DNA of 64,000 nt from Typhlomys cinereus (GCA_023101885.1 JALPQD010000089.1:2899087-2963086); one strand, 5' to 3'; shown: positions 23,236 through 35,280, numbered from the stretch's first letter. Numbers and translations: made by a program. The notes: generated from the letters alone by a model not told the origin.

Positions 23236-23625
23236 TTTTTTTTATTTTTTCCATTCATACAAACTTAATAGGTACCCCAGTCCCCTCCTTCCCTTCAATT
23301 CTCCCTGGATCCTCTTGCTCCCTTCCCCCCTTTTCCCCTTCCTTTCCCCTGTCCCTCCCTTTCTCCTAGTGCCTCCCCCCCATCCCTGAAGCATCCTTTA
23401 GTGTGCATGTCAAACTTCCCTCTGGGTCCTCCACTCTAATGAGGTGAAAGGACTCAGTAGTTGTGTTCCCCTTTAGTATAGGAACACTAATGTGGCTGTT
23501 AATCCCTTGCCTCTAAGGATCCTAGTGCCTGTAATGCATGCTAGACTTTGGGGGGGGGTCAATGATATGTTGGTCATTGCGCACATCATGTAAAGTCCTA
23601 TTATGATTACTTCGCCCCTAACTTG
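23236..23625 (-). mobile_element. L1 3' end, antisense, with 12-bp target-site duplication
   Basis: Reversed A-tail, then cattcatacaaacttaatag, C/T-rich stretch, tcaaacttccctctgggtcc, gttccccttt, ggctgttaatcccttgcctc, cattgcgcacatc and tcctattatgattacttcgc. Flanked by taaacacaataa at 23224-23235 and 23626-23637. Same family as both members of the nest at 36388. Confidence 0.85.
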
Positions 23626-23734
23626 TAAACACAATAAATTATTAAGAACGCCGTCAGCCACGGCTGTTCCTGCATTCCTCTGAACCAAACCAACCCTTGT
23701 CTCCAGCCTTCGCCTGCTCCCTTCCTGCCCGCGA

Positions 23735-23850
23735 GCCCTCTGCTCCCTCCACCGGGCTGTGGCATCTTTGAGGATGGAGATTTTCCTCTACGTCTGTACA
23801 GCGTGGTACATGGAAATTGCTGGATCATTTGCTAGCTTAATGCGAGCAAG
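23735..23850 (+). repeat. L2 3'-end fragment
   Basis: ccgggctgtggcatctttga, ggatggagattttcctctac, gtggtacatggaaattgctg follow the L2 3' order (gactgtgagctccttgagg onward). Diverged. Confidence 0.45.
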
Positions 23851-23969
23851 TTTTAAGTTTATCTAAGACTGTACTTGATTTCCTAATAGCTGGTAAATGG
23901 TTTCTGCTTCAAAAAGATCTTGCCCAGTGATCGAAAAGATAAACCATTCTTTTCAATAACTCTCCCAAA

Positions 23970-23989
23970 TTAAACTTTTTTAATATTTA

Positions 23990-24034
<45 letters not shown>

Positions 24035-24165
24035 ACATGCACGTGTATGCACAGTGTATATGTAGAGGTCAGAGGTCTTTGTGAAAGTCAGTTCTGTCCT
24101 TCTATCATATGAGTTGCCGGGATGAAGCTCATGTTCTCAGTCTTGACAACAAATGCCTCTGTCAC
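23970..24165 (-). repeat. B3-type SINE fragment, antisense, with (TG)n
   Basis: ttaatatttatttg, a (TG)n run of about 19 units, then gtagaggtcagaggtctttg and gtcagttctgtccttctatc. The tRNA-like head is missing; a MaLR-like repeat follows at once. Confidence 0.75.
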
Positions 24166-24580
24166 AGTTCACCTGCATGGTTGCTGATAAATGACCATCA
24201 AACGGCTTAAGGGAACAAGGGGTTTATTTTCTCTTACGATCTCAATCCGGCTCGATGGGAGAGCACGCACCAACACCAGGGCCAAGAGAACTGGCCACAC
24301 CATCACCACATAACGGCTGAGAGATGGATGATCCTTACTTGCCAGACCAGCATGTCTGGCCAAGTGAACAGAAGGATGCCAACTCTCTCAACCAGCTGTT
24401 TGAATTTTATTCCAGGGCCCAATCCCACCCACCATGGGCTGGGCCTTTCCCATCAGCCAGACAATCTCCTGCAGGTCTGCTCTAGGCCTAATTCAACCAC
24501 TAATTCTCTACAAATGTGCCCAGAGCTCAAACCCTCAAGTCAAATTGACACCTGTGCCCAACTATGAGAGCCTCTATCAG
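24166..24580 (-). mobile_element. MaLR-like LTR (group M), antisense
   Basis: Shares order with the copy at 45640: aagggaacaaggggtttatt, accaacaccagggccaagag, gccagaccagcatgtctggc, accatgggctgggcctttcc, acaatctcctgcaggtctgc, gtcaaattgacacctgtgcc. About 400 bp, LTR-like size. Confidence 0.62.
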
Positions 24581-24759
24581 TTGAGCCATATTGTGCACTC
24601 TCAAATTAAACGTTTAAGCTACATTTCACCAACCTAGTTACATTTACTTTGGGCTATGCTTCAAGTCCATTTCTATCAGTAAGGACAGGAATGGTAATGG
24701 ATATTTACAGTAACAAATGACTGTAGTAAAGTTGCCTTTTGTATATCAAAGCGTTTTAA

Positions 24760-24890
24760 ATTATCTTGATAGGATCATTTTACCTAATATTCACAAAGCT
24801 CATATGTTAAATAGGTGTTAGTCATATTCCTCCTGTAGAGAAGAAAAGAATGAGGCTACATTCCAAGTTCACCCACAGGAGGCTAACGTG
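24760..24890 (-). repeat. MIR fragment, antisense
   Basis: Contains taatattcacaaagctc, taaataggtgttagtcatat and agaagaaaagaatgaggcta, a diverged reverse MIR core. Confidence 0.5.
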
Positions 24891-24929
24891 AGGAAGTGTC
24901 AGAGAACACACTTCAGATATCGTTCCTTG

Positions 24930-25152
24930 CCTTTCTCCTTGTTCTGAGAGAAGGTCTGTTCACTCCTGCTATGCAAGCCAGGCTGGCTGGCCCACAAGCA
25001 TCCCAAGAGCTCCAGGTCTCTGCCTTCTAGGCTTACATGATTTATAGGTACATATACTTCTGTTCATGTTTGTGTGGGGTCTGGAGATCCCATCTCCAGT
25101 TCTCATGCTTGGGTGGCAAGCACTTTACCCACTAAAATATCTCCCCAACCTT
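24930..25152 (-). repeat. B4-type SINE, antisense, diverged
   Basis: A reversed B1-like part (gagagaaggtctgttcactc, tgcaagccaggctggctggc) is followed by an ID/B3-like reversed head (gtggcaagcactttacccac, aaatatctccccaacc). Confidence 0.65.
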
Positions 25153-25254
25153 AAATACATGAATTAACCACCCATGTGTGTCCTTTATTACTTTGTGTCT
25201 TGTAGTTTGCTTTTTTTTTTTCAACTAACACATGAGTTTTAGGTTTAGGTGTTA

Positions 25255-25372
25255 GGTTTTTGCTTGCTTGTTTCTTTGAGACATGTTCTCAGCTTCTCAG
25301 GCTGAGGCTCAATCCTCAGTCCTCCTGAGTGCCGGAGTCATAGATGCATACCACCATGCCCAGCTAGCACAG
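25255..25372 (-). repeat. B1 SINE, antisense
   Basis: ctttgagacatgttctcagc, tctcaggctgaggctcaatc, tgagtgccggagtcatagat, gcataccaccatgcccagct. Confidence 0.8.
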
Positions 25373-25554
25373 GAATTTTAATCGAGCTGCTTATGCATTA
25401 TTGAAGATTGAAGGGGCAGTTGAGCATACTCAGTTGCTTTACACATTAAACTCTAGTGTGTTATACCTAGAGAATGTGAGGTGTGATGAAATCCCTTGTC
25501 TCAGCACGAATAAGAGACCTTCCATATGCCTCCTCTGTCAACCAGATTCTGACA

Positions 25555-25858
25555 TCAGGATAGATGGATAGATACAGACAGAAAGATACATAGATAGATA
25601 GATGATAGATAGATACATATATACATAGAGATATAGATAGATAGATGATAGATACATAAATACATAGAGATATAGTGAGACAGATAGATGATAGAGAGAG
25701 AGACAGACAGATAAATAGACAGATAGATGATAGATAAATAAATACATAGAGAGAGAGATAGACAGACAGATAGATGATAGATACATAAATACATAGAGAG
25801 ATTGATAGATACATAAATACATAAAGAGATAGATAGATAGACAGACAGACAGATAATC
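25555..25858. repeat. Compound (GATA)n/(GACA)n/(CATA)n microsatellite
   Basis: About 300 bp of gatagata, gacagaca and acataaatacatagag modules repeated in higher-order blocks. Three overlapping Tyr/Leu/Ile/Ser-rich frames on the minus strand come from the repeat. Confidence 0.95.
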
Positions 25859-26049
25859 AAATTTAAAGAGGACTATAATGATGCCTTTTGTACACAGTCT
25901 TTGCACATGGCAGGACATGCAATTTAACTTGTGCATCTACTACACTATCCTTGAGCCCTGTGAAATTCAAGACTCCTTATTGAAAAACTTCTGATGATGA
26001 TGAAGGCATGCGGAGATCAAGGCCCTGTGCTCTGTGAGCCTCCCATTCA

Positions 26050-26165
26050 CCTTGCTTGCTTGTTTCTTCGAGACATGTTCTTTGCATCTCAGGCTAGATT
26101 CAAGTGCTCAGTCCTCGGACCCCGGCCGCTGAGTGCTGGAGTCACAGATGCATACCACCATGTGG
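26050..26165 (-). repeat. B1 SINE, antisense
   Basis: gcttgtttcttcgagacatg, gcatctcaggctagattcaa, ctgagtgctggagtcacaga, gcataccaccatg. Closely resembles the copy at 25255 (shared cttgcttgtttctt and catgttct), so they may belong to one subfamily. Confidence 0.78.
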
Positions 26166-26170
26166 CATCA

Positions 26171-28160
26171 TGCGAAACACCAGGTCAGCACTGGGAGCAT
26201 TTCCAAGGGCCCAAGCTCTGCCTTTTGACCAAAAGAGTATTTCGTATAAGTCATCGATAGGACTGCTTTATGACTTGTAGAAATATTATCTCTCAATGCT
26301 CTTCATGCTTGAGAGACTTTAAATTCCCACTTCCTCTGAGATTTCAACAGCCCTCTTGGAATCCTCTGTTTCCACTGATGTAAATCTTTCAAAAACAAAG
26401 TGGGATCGTTAATTCACAATTATATCTCACCTGCAGCACGCTGTAGTCCTTCCATCCTAGGAAAGTACTTTTCCCCTTTTTCTCTTCAGCCACAAATTTT
26501 TATGAAAATATCTGAGAAGATTTCGGAAATCTCGCGTACCCGTCGGACACGCCTGTCTTTTAGGATGGCTGTCAATGAATGCACACTGTAAGGTATATGG
26601 AGGTCCCTGACCAGCAACATTAAAATTAAAATCACAGACCAGATGATTGACAACCTCATTTGATCAGGTGAAAACAATTTAAAATTAATAAACCAATTAC
26701 AATGTATTTTAATTGGATCTTTTTTATTACCACCATCATTTATGGAAGGAAGGGTGTTTTAATGTCAACAGAGAAATTTAAACATTGGGAAAAACTGGAC
26801 AGAAAGCAGTTTACTCTTCATATTATAATTTTATATTTTTCAAAATCTTGCTGTTAATAGATGGATATCCACATTTTATCTGTCACAATCTTGCTTTATA
26901 GATGAAGGTATTAAAACAAACATTGTGATAACTAAATTATTTTTATAGTGTTTGTATTACCTTTATATAATAGCATGCCAGGGTCATTATAAGAAAGGAA
27001 ATCTATAGCCCCACCTCTCTTAGAAACTTAAAATAAAAAATCTGAATTAAAATATGCCATGCTAACACTCATGAAAAAAATACTATATCACGGCCTAATA
27101 GATTTTATTAAAGGAATAAAAGGCTGAATTCCCACCCCCCCAAGACTATGTTAGCTGCATTTGCAGTCTTCAAAGGTATTTAAGCAGCTGTTTAATCAGA
27201 AAAATCACAGGTATTACCAGAATAAATGATAAAAGTCACACGATATAGTTATCACAGAAAAGGCATTCAGTAAATTTTAAAATTTACTTATGATTGAAGT
27301 CCCCAGCAAACTTGAAAAATAATGAACTTAATCTAAAAGGCAAACATCTCAAGCTGAGAATGATATGTTTGGTGTTGAATGACCTGTTCCATCCAAAATA
27401 CAGCACTTGCTGTACTATTTTAAGCCAAGCAGAATCAGCCATATTAAGCCAGTGAAGACAGAAGGACTCCCTAAAATTTTAGATCAATATAGAAGTGCCT
27501 CTTGATGCTTTTTATAATGTAATCCTCTGCTGAAGTCCCAAGTCCCCCACAGGCCTGGACAGAAAGTGTTTAAATTCGCTAGAGGACATCTGGTTTTTTG
27601 TTTTTCCCTACTGCTGTTTGTTGATTGGTTTCATTAAAGTCCTCAGTCCAAGATCTTGATATCTTGAATGTGTTGAGAAAGAAATTTGATAAAAAATCGA
27701 CTCCAGGCATATATCTCACACACTTGCCTGAGTGTTTTATTTATTCACTTTACACAAACCATTACTGATATTGTACATACCAGACAATGAGATGGGTCCA
27801 AGGAATTCAAAAGGATAAGCATAGTTCCTTGCTTTATTTCCAGCCTAGCATTGAAGAGGCTTGGGCAGGAGATCAATATAAGAATTCTCAAACCACTCAG
27901 CACCTTATATTGACTTTAGATAGTGTTATCTCAAGGGAGAAAAGAGCTGTCTGAATAAATCAAATCCCTTAGCTTCTATATTGGCTCATCACTGGGAAGA
28001 TCCAAAAAAACAAAGTCTCTAGTTTTGTTTTGTTAGATGTCTCTTCTTGTTTTATCTCTCAGCTTTTTAAATCTCAATTCTAGTAAGGATTGCCTTGGAA
28101 GCTTTTAATGACTTGTTCTTCAGGCATCAGTTTTCTGAATTAATTAATTTGCATTTTTTT
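26171..28160. other. Repeat-poor, AT-rich single-copy stretch
   Basis: About 2 kb with no SINE, LINE or microsatellite that I recognise and no coding frame worth reporting. Contains TTTAAT/ATTAAA-rich segments, for example near 26640-26720 and 27100-27330. Function unknown; possibly conserved intronic DNA. Confidence 0.5.
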
Positions 28161-28164
28161 TAGT

Positions 28165-28455
28165 TTTCCCTACATGAATTTAACTGACTTCCCTATTGCT
28201 CAATCCCAATCCCCTTCTTTTTCCCACTACAAACCTTCTTCCACCAGCCTCCCTCCCACTTCCACATCCTTTGGTGTGTGGCCCTCTGTGCTCTCTCTGG
28301 GTTGCCATGGATGGCACGTGTCTGGACTCTTGTTGGAGCACAGGTGCTATATCAGTAGGTGTACACCGGGGAAAAGTAGCTCCCCTTCGCAGCCAACCAG
28401 CAGGAACCCTCATTACTCTCTCAGGGAGGTTTGATGTCTCCTGAGATCATTCTTC
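28165..28455 (-). repeat. L1 3' UTR fragment, antisense
   Basis: gacttccctattgctcaatc, C/T-rich run, tgtggccctctgtgctctct, ttgttggagcacaggtgcta, tatcagtaggtgtacaccgg, aaaagtagctccccttcgca. The same order occurs in the longer L1 at 60835 (tggagcacggtcagtatatc, cagctcctcttcccaca). Confidence 0.75.
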
Positions 28456-28982
28456 TTCCGCGGTGAAATGTGGCGTCAGTATTTTTTAAAACTCTCCTGC
28501 TGGGCCCAGTGCACAGCCAAGGTGAAAACTAAAACTTAAAAGCTTTTCTTTCCTTTCACTTCCTTTGTCTCTCCTCCGCCCCTTCCTTAGTTCTTCAGTT
28601 CGTGCTTAAGCGGGCCACAATGGTTCAAACACTCCGCTTTCTCTAGTGCCTAGTGGAAGTCAGCAGCTAGTGGCAAAGCTGGCTCCTGGCGGGACTCAAT
28701 GGTGACAACATTTTAGCAACAGTTGACCCAGAATCTGGAAACCAGCCTCAGACCTGTCGCTACAATTTGCTAACACTTGGCAAAAATGGAATTTCCCAGT
28801 TCAAGACTAAAATACTTATAATAAAAGAAAATGAAAAAGGTTACTGAGATTTCTCAAGAATCAGAGTTCTGACATGCATAATTTGATTAATAGTGAATAG
28901 TAAATGAAGTGATTAACAGTTCTTAAGGTACTTGAGATTCCTTTGAAAATACTTGGAGTACATATGAGTTCCAAAAAACCTT

Positions 28983-28983
<1 letters not shown>

Positions 28984-29028
<45 letters not shown>

Positions 29029-29390
29029 GTATGTGGGTGTGTGCTTCTGTGTAAGTTGGTATGTATTATGTGTGGTGTGTGTGAATGCATGCATGTATGT
29101 ATGTATATGTGTATGTGTATATTGTATGTGGGTATGTGTATATGTGTATGTGCTGTGTGTTTATGCATATGTATATGTGAATATGTACATGTGTGTATTA
29201 TATGTGGGTATGCATGTACATGTGTATGTGTGTATGTGTATATTGTGTGTGGGTGAGTGTATATGTGAATGTTTGTGTACACTTTATGTGATTATGTGTG
29301 AATATGTATATTGTATGTGGGTATGTGTGAATATGTGCACATGTATATGTGGATATCTTATGTGTATGTGTGTATGCACGTGTCAGTGAC
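28984..29390. repeat. (TG)n grading into (TATG/TGTA)n
   Basis: About 21 pure TG units, then 360 bp of tgtatgtg-type variants. Cys/Val/Tyr-rich and His/Thr-rich frames up to 148 codons are low-complexity artefacts. Confidence 0.95.
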
Positions 29391-29649
29391 CAGATTTCAA
29401 CAAATTCAGTTACTCCCATTGCAACCCACCTCATAATTTAACCCTGACATCAACCTTTCCCTTGTTCTGTCTTCCTCACCCACATCACTCCCCATCTTAG
29501 GTTTAGCCTATTCCAGGCCTCAGCAATTGGTTGGCATGGAAACAGATCAGCCTGCCTGGTGGGAGGGATGTTCTGTTTCCAAGTAAAAATGGAAAAGATT
29601 CAAGTGCGATTCACTTCCAGCCATTTTAACCCTTGAATTTATCCATCTA

Positions 29650-29950
29650 TTTCAAACGTTATCTGCTGCTCCGAATCAGCCAGTAGATAAAAAAGATAGA
29701 TTTCTGCCCCCTCTGCAGCCTCCCTTGAAGGTCCTGGTGAAGGGAGCGTCATGCTCTTTGATTTCTCTTCCTTGGTACAGGCTCTCCATTCAGTCTTCTA
29801 CTGTCTCTGCCTTCCTATACTAAGAGGTTCTTTGCAGATCCTGAACTTGCCTTTGGGCACCACGCTGTCCAAGAAGTTTCTCCAGCTCACACCTCCGCCC
29901 TTATTCTTGTAGCCTTTTGACTTCACCAGTGTGTAAAAGTCTTAAATCCA
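29650..29950 (+). repeat. L2 LINE fossil
   Basis: Diverged L2-like order: ctctccattcagtcttctac, tttgcagatcctgaacttgc, caccacgctgtccaagaagt, ttctccagctcacacctcc. Limits approximate. Confidence 0.4.
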
Positions 29951-30096
29951 CGTGTCTTGTTGTTCTCCATGGGGGAGCAGTAAAAGGGAAGTTTCCTACT
30001 ATGAGTAGCATGTGCATTTCCTATTCTCCTGAGAGCCAGTATTGTCTTTGTTAGTTACACACACATGCCTGCCTCGAGTGTATACACCTACACATG

Positions 30097-30098
<2 letters not shown>

Positions 30099-30138
<40 letters not shown>
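30099..30138. repeat. (CA)n microsatellite
   Basis: About 20 CA units. Confidence 0.95.
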
Positions 30139-30139
<1 letters not shown>

Positions 30140-30698
30140 GGTAGGAAGAGAAAATTCTGAGCAATGTTCTTTACATAGTTTTTAGCCACTAGGTAAAGAA
30201 CTTGGGGTTGCACTATTAAAAACAAAAAGTGTCCCAGAAGAATCCACAGTTTTGCCAGAAACACAAACATGTGTCTCCAAGCATTTGACATGTGCTACAG
30301 AGAGTGCCACGGGCAACCCGCCTCTGTGTGGCAGGCTTTGCCCCAGCAAGGCTAATTGTGTTGCAAGCGAGAAGTAATTCTGACCTCATAAGGAAAATCT
30401 AACGAAAGCTGTCGGGCTCCCACATAGCTAGTTTGCTAAGGTTCTCTCCTCCCTTCTGGCCTGTTAGCTGCCAGTCAAAAACAGTGTTCCATGACTTAAA
30501 GTGTCTGATTAATTCAACTGTAAGACTGGCAGAGGAATTGAAAAAAAAAGAGGATGGCAAAGAGCCGTGCATACAGAGAGAGAGCGCGCGCTTCCCACGT
30601 GCTCAGGTACACTTCGAACATCGTCAGTAATGGGAAATGTGCTTCTCCTGGGGGAGGGGTCTGTACTGGTTCATAGATGACTTTCTGAAGGCAAATTC

Positions 30699-30721
30699 TC
30701 CTTTTTTTTTTTTTTTTTTTG
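30699..30721. repeat. Poly(T) tract
   Basis: A run of about 20 T on the + strand with no recognisable SINE or LINE beside it. Confidence 0.9.
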
Positions 30722-31684
30722 GAACATGTGACTATAAAAATGAAGTCAGCTTAATGGGAAATGTCAGCATTCTGTCACCTAGCTCCCAGGGCTCCTCCAT
30801 CTGCCCCGGCTGCTCTTGGCACCAGGAAGGTGCACAGAGCCAGATTTCTGGTTAACAAGTAAACCTGTTGGGCCAAGAGCAGCAAGGGATCTGGAGCCCT
30901 GCTGGGCCGATGGGCACAAGGCTGGAGGTGGTGATCTCTGAAACCTAGGTGTTGGGGTGTTAGGGCGTGCCAGTTGTGGACTGCCTGCCCTCCGGCTGCT
31001 TTCTGTGTTTATTATGATTTCATTTGTCTTGGTGGAAGATGTCGGTCCAGGGGAAGGACTCTTCATTGGTCACTCTCTTCTCAGATTTAGTTCCTATGAT
31101 TTCATGTCCATATTACACTGAGCCACAGAGAACTTATCAAGGTCTCATATAGTGGGCCTATTATTCTATTCGCAAAAGGGATTGATTGAATGTCTTATGT
31201 ACTTGCTATTGTTCCACACACAGGAAAGGAACATCTTGAATATAAGGGCCTTCAAAATGGGGATGTGTGGATAGCTCCCATTTGTAGTTGTTGCACAGTC
31301 TGTTGTGCTGAATACAAAAGAATTGGGGACCCGGATTGCATAACAGAAACCCACCGTGGCATGTTAAGTTTCATTTACAATCGTAAATCTGTAAGTGAAA
31401 GAAAAACTCTTCTTGCACTAGTCTGCTGTCTTCTGAATGTCACCAACTCTGCTTTGGGCTGTTAAGAGTCAGTGGCAGAATCTGAACGATTGCCTGATCC
31501 ATGTATCTGAAGTGCAGGGATGCAAAGTGAGGTGCATAGAGCAGTGGATTTTAATAAAATCACACTGCTACAAAATCGCGCTGAAGAATTTCCCAACACC
31601 TCTCGGACACTCTGACCCATCCATTCAAGACCTCACCCTAAGCACCGATGCTCTTCTGAATTTCACACTATAGATGTTTGGCCT

Positions 31685-32095
31685 ACTCTAGAACTGCATG
31701 TGAATTTATCCATATGGCTTTCATTCTTGCGCACCTGACTTTTTTGACTAAACAATGCTTTTAAGAGCCATCCATATTGTCTCATATCTCAGATACTCAA
31801 TGTACCATCATTCCAGTGCATGGACATAATACAATGTGGTTATCCATTCTCATGTAGAAGGGCACTTATATTCCTGCTTGGAGCAATTATAACACTGCTA
31901 TAAACATTCTTGTACTTATCCTTTCCTGAAAATATGCCTTTGTTTCTGGCATATGCAGCAGAGTGAAATGGCAAGGTTATGCACACATACCTCAAATAAG
32001 CCCTTAGACAGTTTTCTGAACTGACGCTATGTAGCTGGGAACACTGTGCCTTTTTAAAACTGTAGTGAGTGATATCCTAGTACTCTGAGAAATAA
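31685..32095. repeat. Ancient L1M-type LINE fragment
   Basis: Follows a known ancient L1 3' order in diverged form: gtgaatttatccatatggct, gagccatccatattgtctca, gtagaagggcacttatattc, aacactgctataaacattct, tatgcctttgtttctggcat, cagttttctgaactgacg. Confidence 0.6.
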
Positions 32096-32399
32096 AGAAC
32101 AGTAAATATCTAAGTGCAGTTGTGGTCCTTACCATACAGCTCATGACAATATTTCATGAATGCATTTATTGACAAGTCTCCTTGTATGAATTTTGAAAGT
32201 GAGATTTAAGCACCAATATGTTTCTAAATATCGGAAGCTCTGTTGGCAGAAGTAAAGGCAAACTCCATGGAGACTCTGGTCACTGTGAGGGGTTGACATT
32301 TCTGAAAAGGAACAATGTGGATTTCTTTGACTTCAAGAATAGCAAGAAACACAGTGGAGATGTTAAAGGCTTCTTCTGCACCTCTGATCCTTCTTACCT

Positions 32400-32745
32400 C
32401 TTTTTTTTTTCATTTTGTGCTTTTTTTAATTTTTATTTTTCTGCTTTTACAAGCATATTGAGTATTCATCCCAGATTCCCTCCCTCCTCCCTCCTTCTCC
32501 CTCCTTCCTCCCTCCTGTCCATGCCCTTCCTTCTCTCCCATTCTCTCCCACTCCCTCCCACTCTTCCACCTGTGTGCTTCTATGGACCCAAGGTTCACTC
32601 TGACCTGGCTACTCCTGTGGGTGCTTAAGCCTCTGTGGTATATCAAGTTACCTCTCTTCAGGCCATCCCACTGATATGTGCATTTCCCTTCACTAATCCA
32701 GCCTTAGACCCAAAGGTTTCCACTGTAAGTGCCCATTCTATGAGC
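32400..32745 (-). repeat. Retroposon 3' tail (family R), antisense
   Basis: Reverse of the unit at 18895: ttttacaagcatattgagta, C/T-rich tract, gcttctatggacccaaggtt, tactcctgtgggtgcttaag, cctctgtggtatatcaagtt, catcccactgatatgtgcat, aaaggtttccactgtaagtg. Confidence 0.72.
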
Positions 32746-33574
32746 ATAATAACAGCTACCACCAGAGTACTTTAATGTACTGTCTACCTACCTGTAAGTT
32801 AGTAAACTGTCTTCCCTATTGATTTTTTCTTCCTTTTTTAAAAATGGGTTCTTGTTCCTAGTTTACAGTAACATGAATGTGTAGCCCTCTTACCTTTTGA
32901 TGAGGTTATGGTTGCAACTTTGAGTTGCACCCATCCCAGTACTAACTTGCCCCTAATAAGTTAGTAAGGGCCCAGCGCTTTCCATACATGGATACGAACT
33001 AGCTCCTCCCCTACATCCCCACTTCTGTTCATTATGTTGTGTCTTTAAATTTCTCTACTGAGGACAGATTTTTCTGGTGGTTCTGTCCATCTCCACTTTG
33101 CATAAATCTTTACACACATGAAGAGAACTAGCTTGGGTTTTCAAGGTGAGCAACTCTCCTCAAGTGAAATGAGACATCACAGTGGCTTTGTCTGCGGGAC
33201 TGTGGAACATTCAGCGTAGTAAACTTGGCACTGTGTGCCCTTCTCTTGGGAGCCGCAGCAGTCCAGACTGGTAAAAGCTCTGCAGAGACGTAAATGTCAT
33301 TATTGGCCCATTCTTAGGGCTTGGTAACAGAACAATGCTGACTGCCTTCAAATGGCAGGAAGTTCTCCCATTTGTACACAATAAAGCCTCACCACGTGCT
33401 CTTACTCTTAGTACCTGCACTTAGACAACGCTGTGAAAATTCCCAGCAGTGTATTGTTCTGTGGTCCATTCAGTGGTCCGTCCTTTGGACTCCTTGTGAG
33501 CACCAGCAACAATACAGAAGGTGAGCGGCATAGGGAGCAGCCAAGAGCTATCTCCTCCCTCCTGCGGTAGAGCC

Positions 33575-33692
33575 ACGTTCACAGCAGGTGACCTTAAGCA
33601 GTTCCTTAAACTCTGCATCTCAATTACTTCATATTTGAAAGGAGTATAAGGAGAGCTCTTCACAGGGTTCTTGTGAAGATTAACCACTTTTG
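33575..33692 (+). repeat. MIR fragment
   Basis: gcaggtgaccttaagcagtt, ccttaaactctgcatctcaa, cacagggttcttgtgaagat: MIR core in sense. Confidence 0.7.
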
Positions 33693-33696
33693 GAGT

Positions 33697-33723
33697 TTTG
33701 TTTTGTTTTGTTTTGTTTTTTTC
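33697..33723. repeat. (GTTTT)n microsatellite
   Basis: About five GTTTT units, immediately after the MIR piece. Confidence 0.85.
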
Positions 33724-34120
33724 CTGTTGAAACCCTTTGGAATATTAGCTGGCAGTGAGTGAAGCTCCTCTCTGTCTTTTCTAGAATTATTTCCCCGATT
33801 CCATTGCCCATTGCTTTCAAAGCCAGTCACAGCATCTCTGTTTGTGTTTTCAATTGGTTTGTTTCCACTTGCCTTCCTGCTGGGGTTTTGGGTTTTTTCC
33901 CACATTATACAATACTATTCTTGAGTGGATCTTTGAAAGCTTACCACCCTTGTTTTTAAAGAACAATTAAAAAAATATATGCTGACAGATCAAACTGACT
34001 TGATTAGCAATTGTGAGTTGGGTAGCATTCCCTCTGAAAACAAGGCAAGGTGCTCCAGCGAGCTGAGCAAAGATGATTTGTTTACAAGCAGAAAAAGGTC
34101 AAAAATAAGCACAGAAAACT

Positions 34121-34364
34121 AGGCTGGGGAGATGGCTTAGGGACGTAAATCTTTGCCTCACATGCAAAAGGACATTGGTTTTGGTCCACTGGGCAGATTT
34201 GGTAGTGCCCTGTGATTCTGTTTTCTGTGGAAGAGGAAGTCTGTGAAAACATAGTTCTATATCAATCATAGTTCTATGATTATAATTAAAATCTAACTTG
34301 ACAAAGCAATAAAGACATAAGGCAATCCAGTTTTATTTCCAAAGTCACCCTTGAGTCTCCACAG

Positions 34365-34410
<46 letters not shown>

Positions 34411-34415
34411 ACACA
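34121..34415 (+). repeat. Long-body SINE, sense, internally altered, with (AC)n
   Basis: Head aggctggggagatggcttag at the start and the family's 3' end (aaagtcacccttgagtctcc, acaggcacac) plus (AC)n at the end. The middle (about 34200-34320) does not match other copies and repeats atagttctat, so it is rearranged or carries an insertion. Confidence 0.7.
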
Positions 34416-34689
34416 CTAGAGAGCAGAAAACTGGCAACAGAATATATTTGCAAGCGCCTTTCCTTAGTACCTGTGAGCAAAGACTCCCTTTGGTGCTGGC
34501 GCGGCTAAGCTAGACCCCTTCTGACTGTTTGCTCTAAAATTCTTGATATTTTTGGAAAACTGCCCATTTTAAAATTCAGTTTGATTATATGGCACCTAGC
34601 ATAGTCTCATGGGTGTAAAGCTCAGTCAAATCAATGGCCTCCTGTAAATTTCATTTGACACCTCTTAAAGTTAAAAAATTGCTTTTGGT

Positions 34690-34985
34690 TTTGAATAGAT
34701 TGTGTTTTTAAAACAGTTTTAGGCCCGTAGCAAAATGGTGAGAAAGGTATAGAGATTTCCATCTATTTCCCATCCCTGTACATAGCCTCCCTTATTATCA
34801 AATCCCATTCTAGAGTTGTACTACATTGACACATAATTATCACCCAAAATGATACATCATTACTATGTCATATTCCTAGTTTATATTAGAGTTCTCTCTT
34901 GGGACTGCAGAGCCCATGAATTTGGATGAATATGAAGTGATATGTGCCCACCATTACAGTATCATATAGAATAATTCACTACCCA
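34690..34985. repeat. Ancient L1M-type LINE 3' fragment
   Basis: Readable ancient L1 order: aaaacagttttaggcccgta, agatttccatctatttccca, acattgacacataattatca, cccaaaatgatacatcatta, gaatttggatgaatatgaag, cattacagtatcatatagaa. Confidence 0.72.
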
Positions 34986-35009
34986 ACAAATCCCTAAATT
35001 TTTTTCCCA

Positions 35010-35226
35010 ATGTGTGTGTATGTGTGGTATGCACTTGGATGCATATGTGTCTTTGCCTCTAGGCGCACATATGGAGGTCAGAAGGCTATGGCTGAGTGTC
35101 TTTCTCTTTCACATTGCGCCTTCTTCCACCTTCTTTTCTGAGTCAAGGTCTTTCAGTGAAACTGGAACTTGCCATTTCAGGCAGACAGACTGTTTAGGAA
35201 GACCCTAGGATCTATCTGTCCCCCCA

Positions 35227-35280
<54 letters not shown>

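Noticed and set aside
25555..25858. Regular short repeats resembling a CRISPR array
   Set aside because: The units are tetranucleotides without unique spacers, in a rodent intron.
25467..25936. Three long Tyr/Leu/Ser/Ile frames on the minus strand, membrane-protein-like in composition
   Set aside because: They arise from the GATA/GACA array in three frames at once.
28923..29434. Cys/Val/Tyr-rich and His/Thr-rich frames up to 148 codons
   Set aside because: They are translations of the TG/TATG microsatellite.
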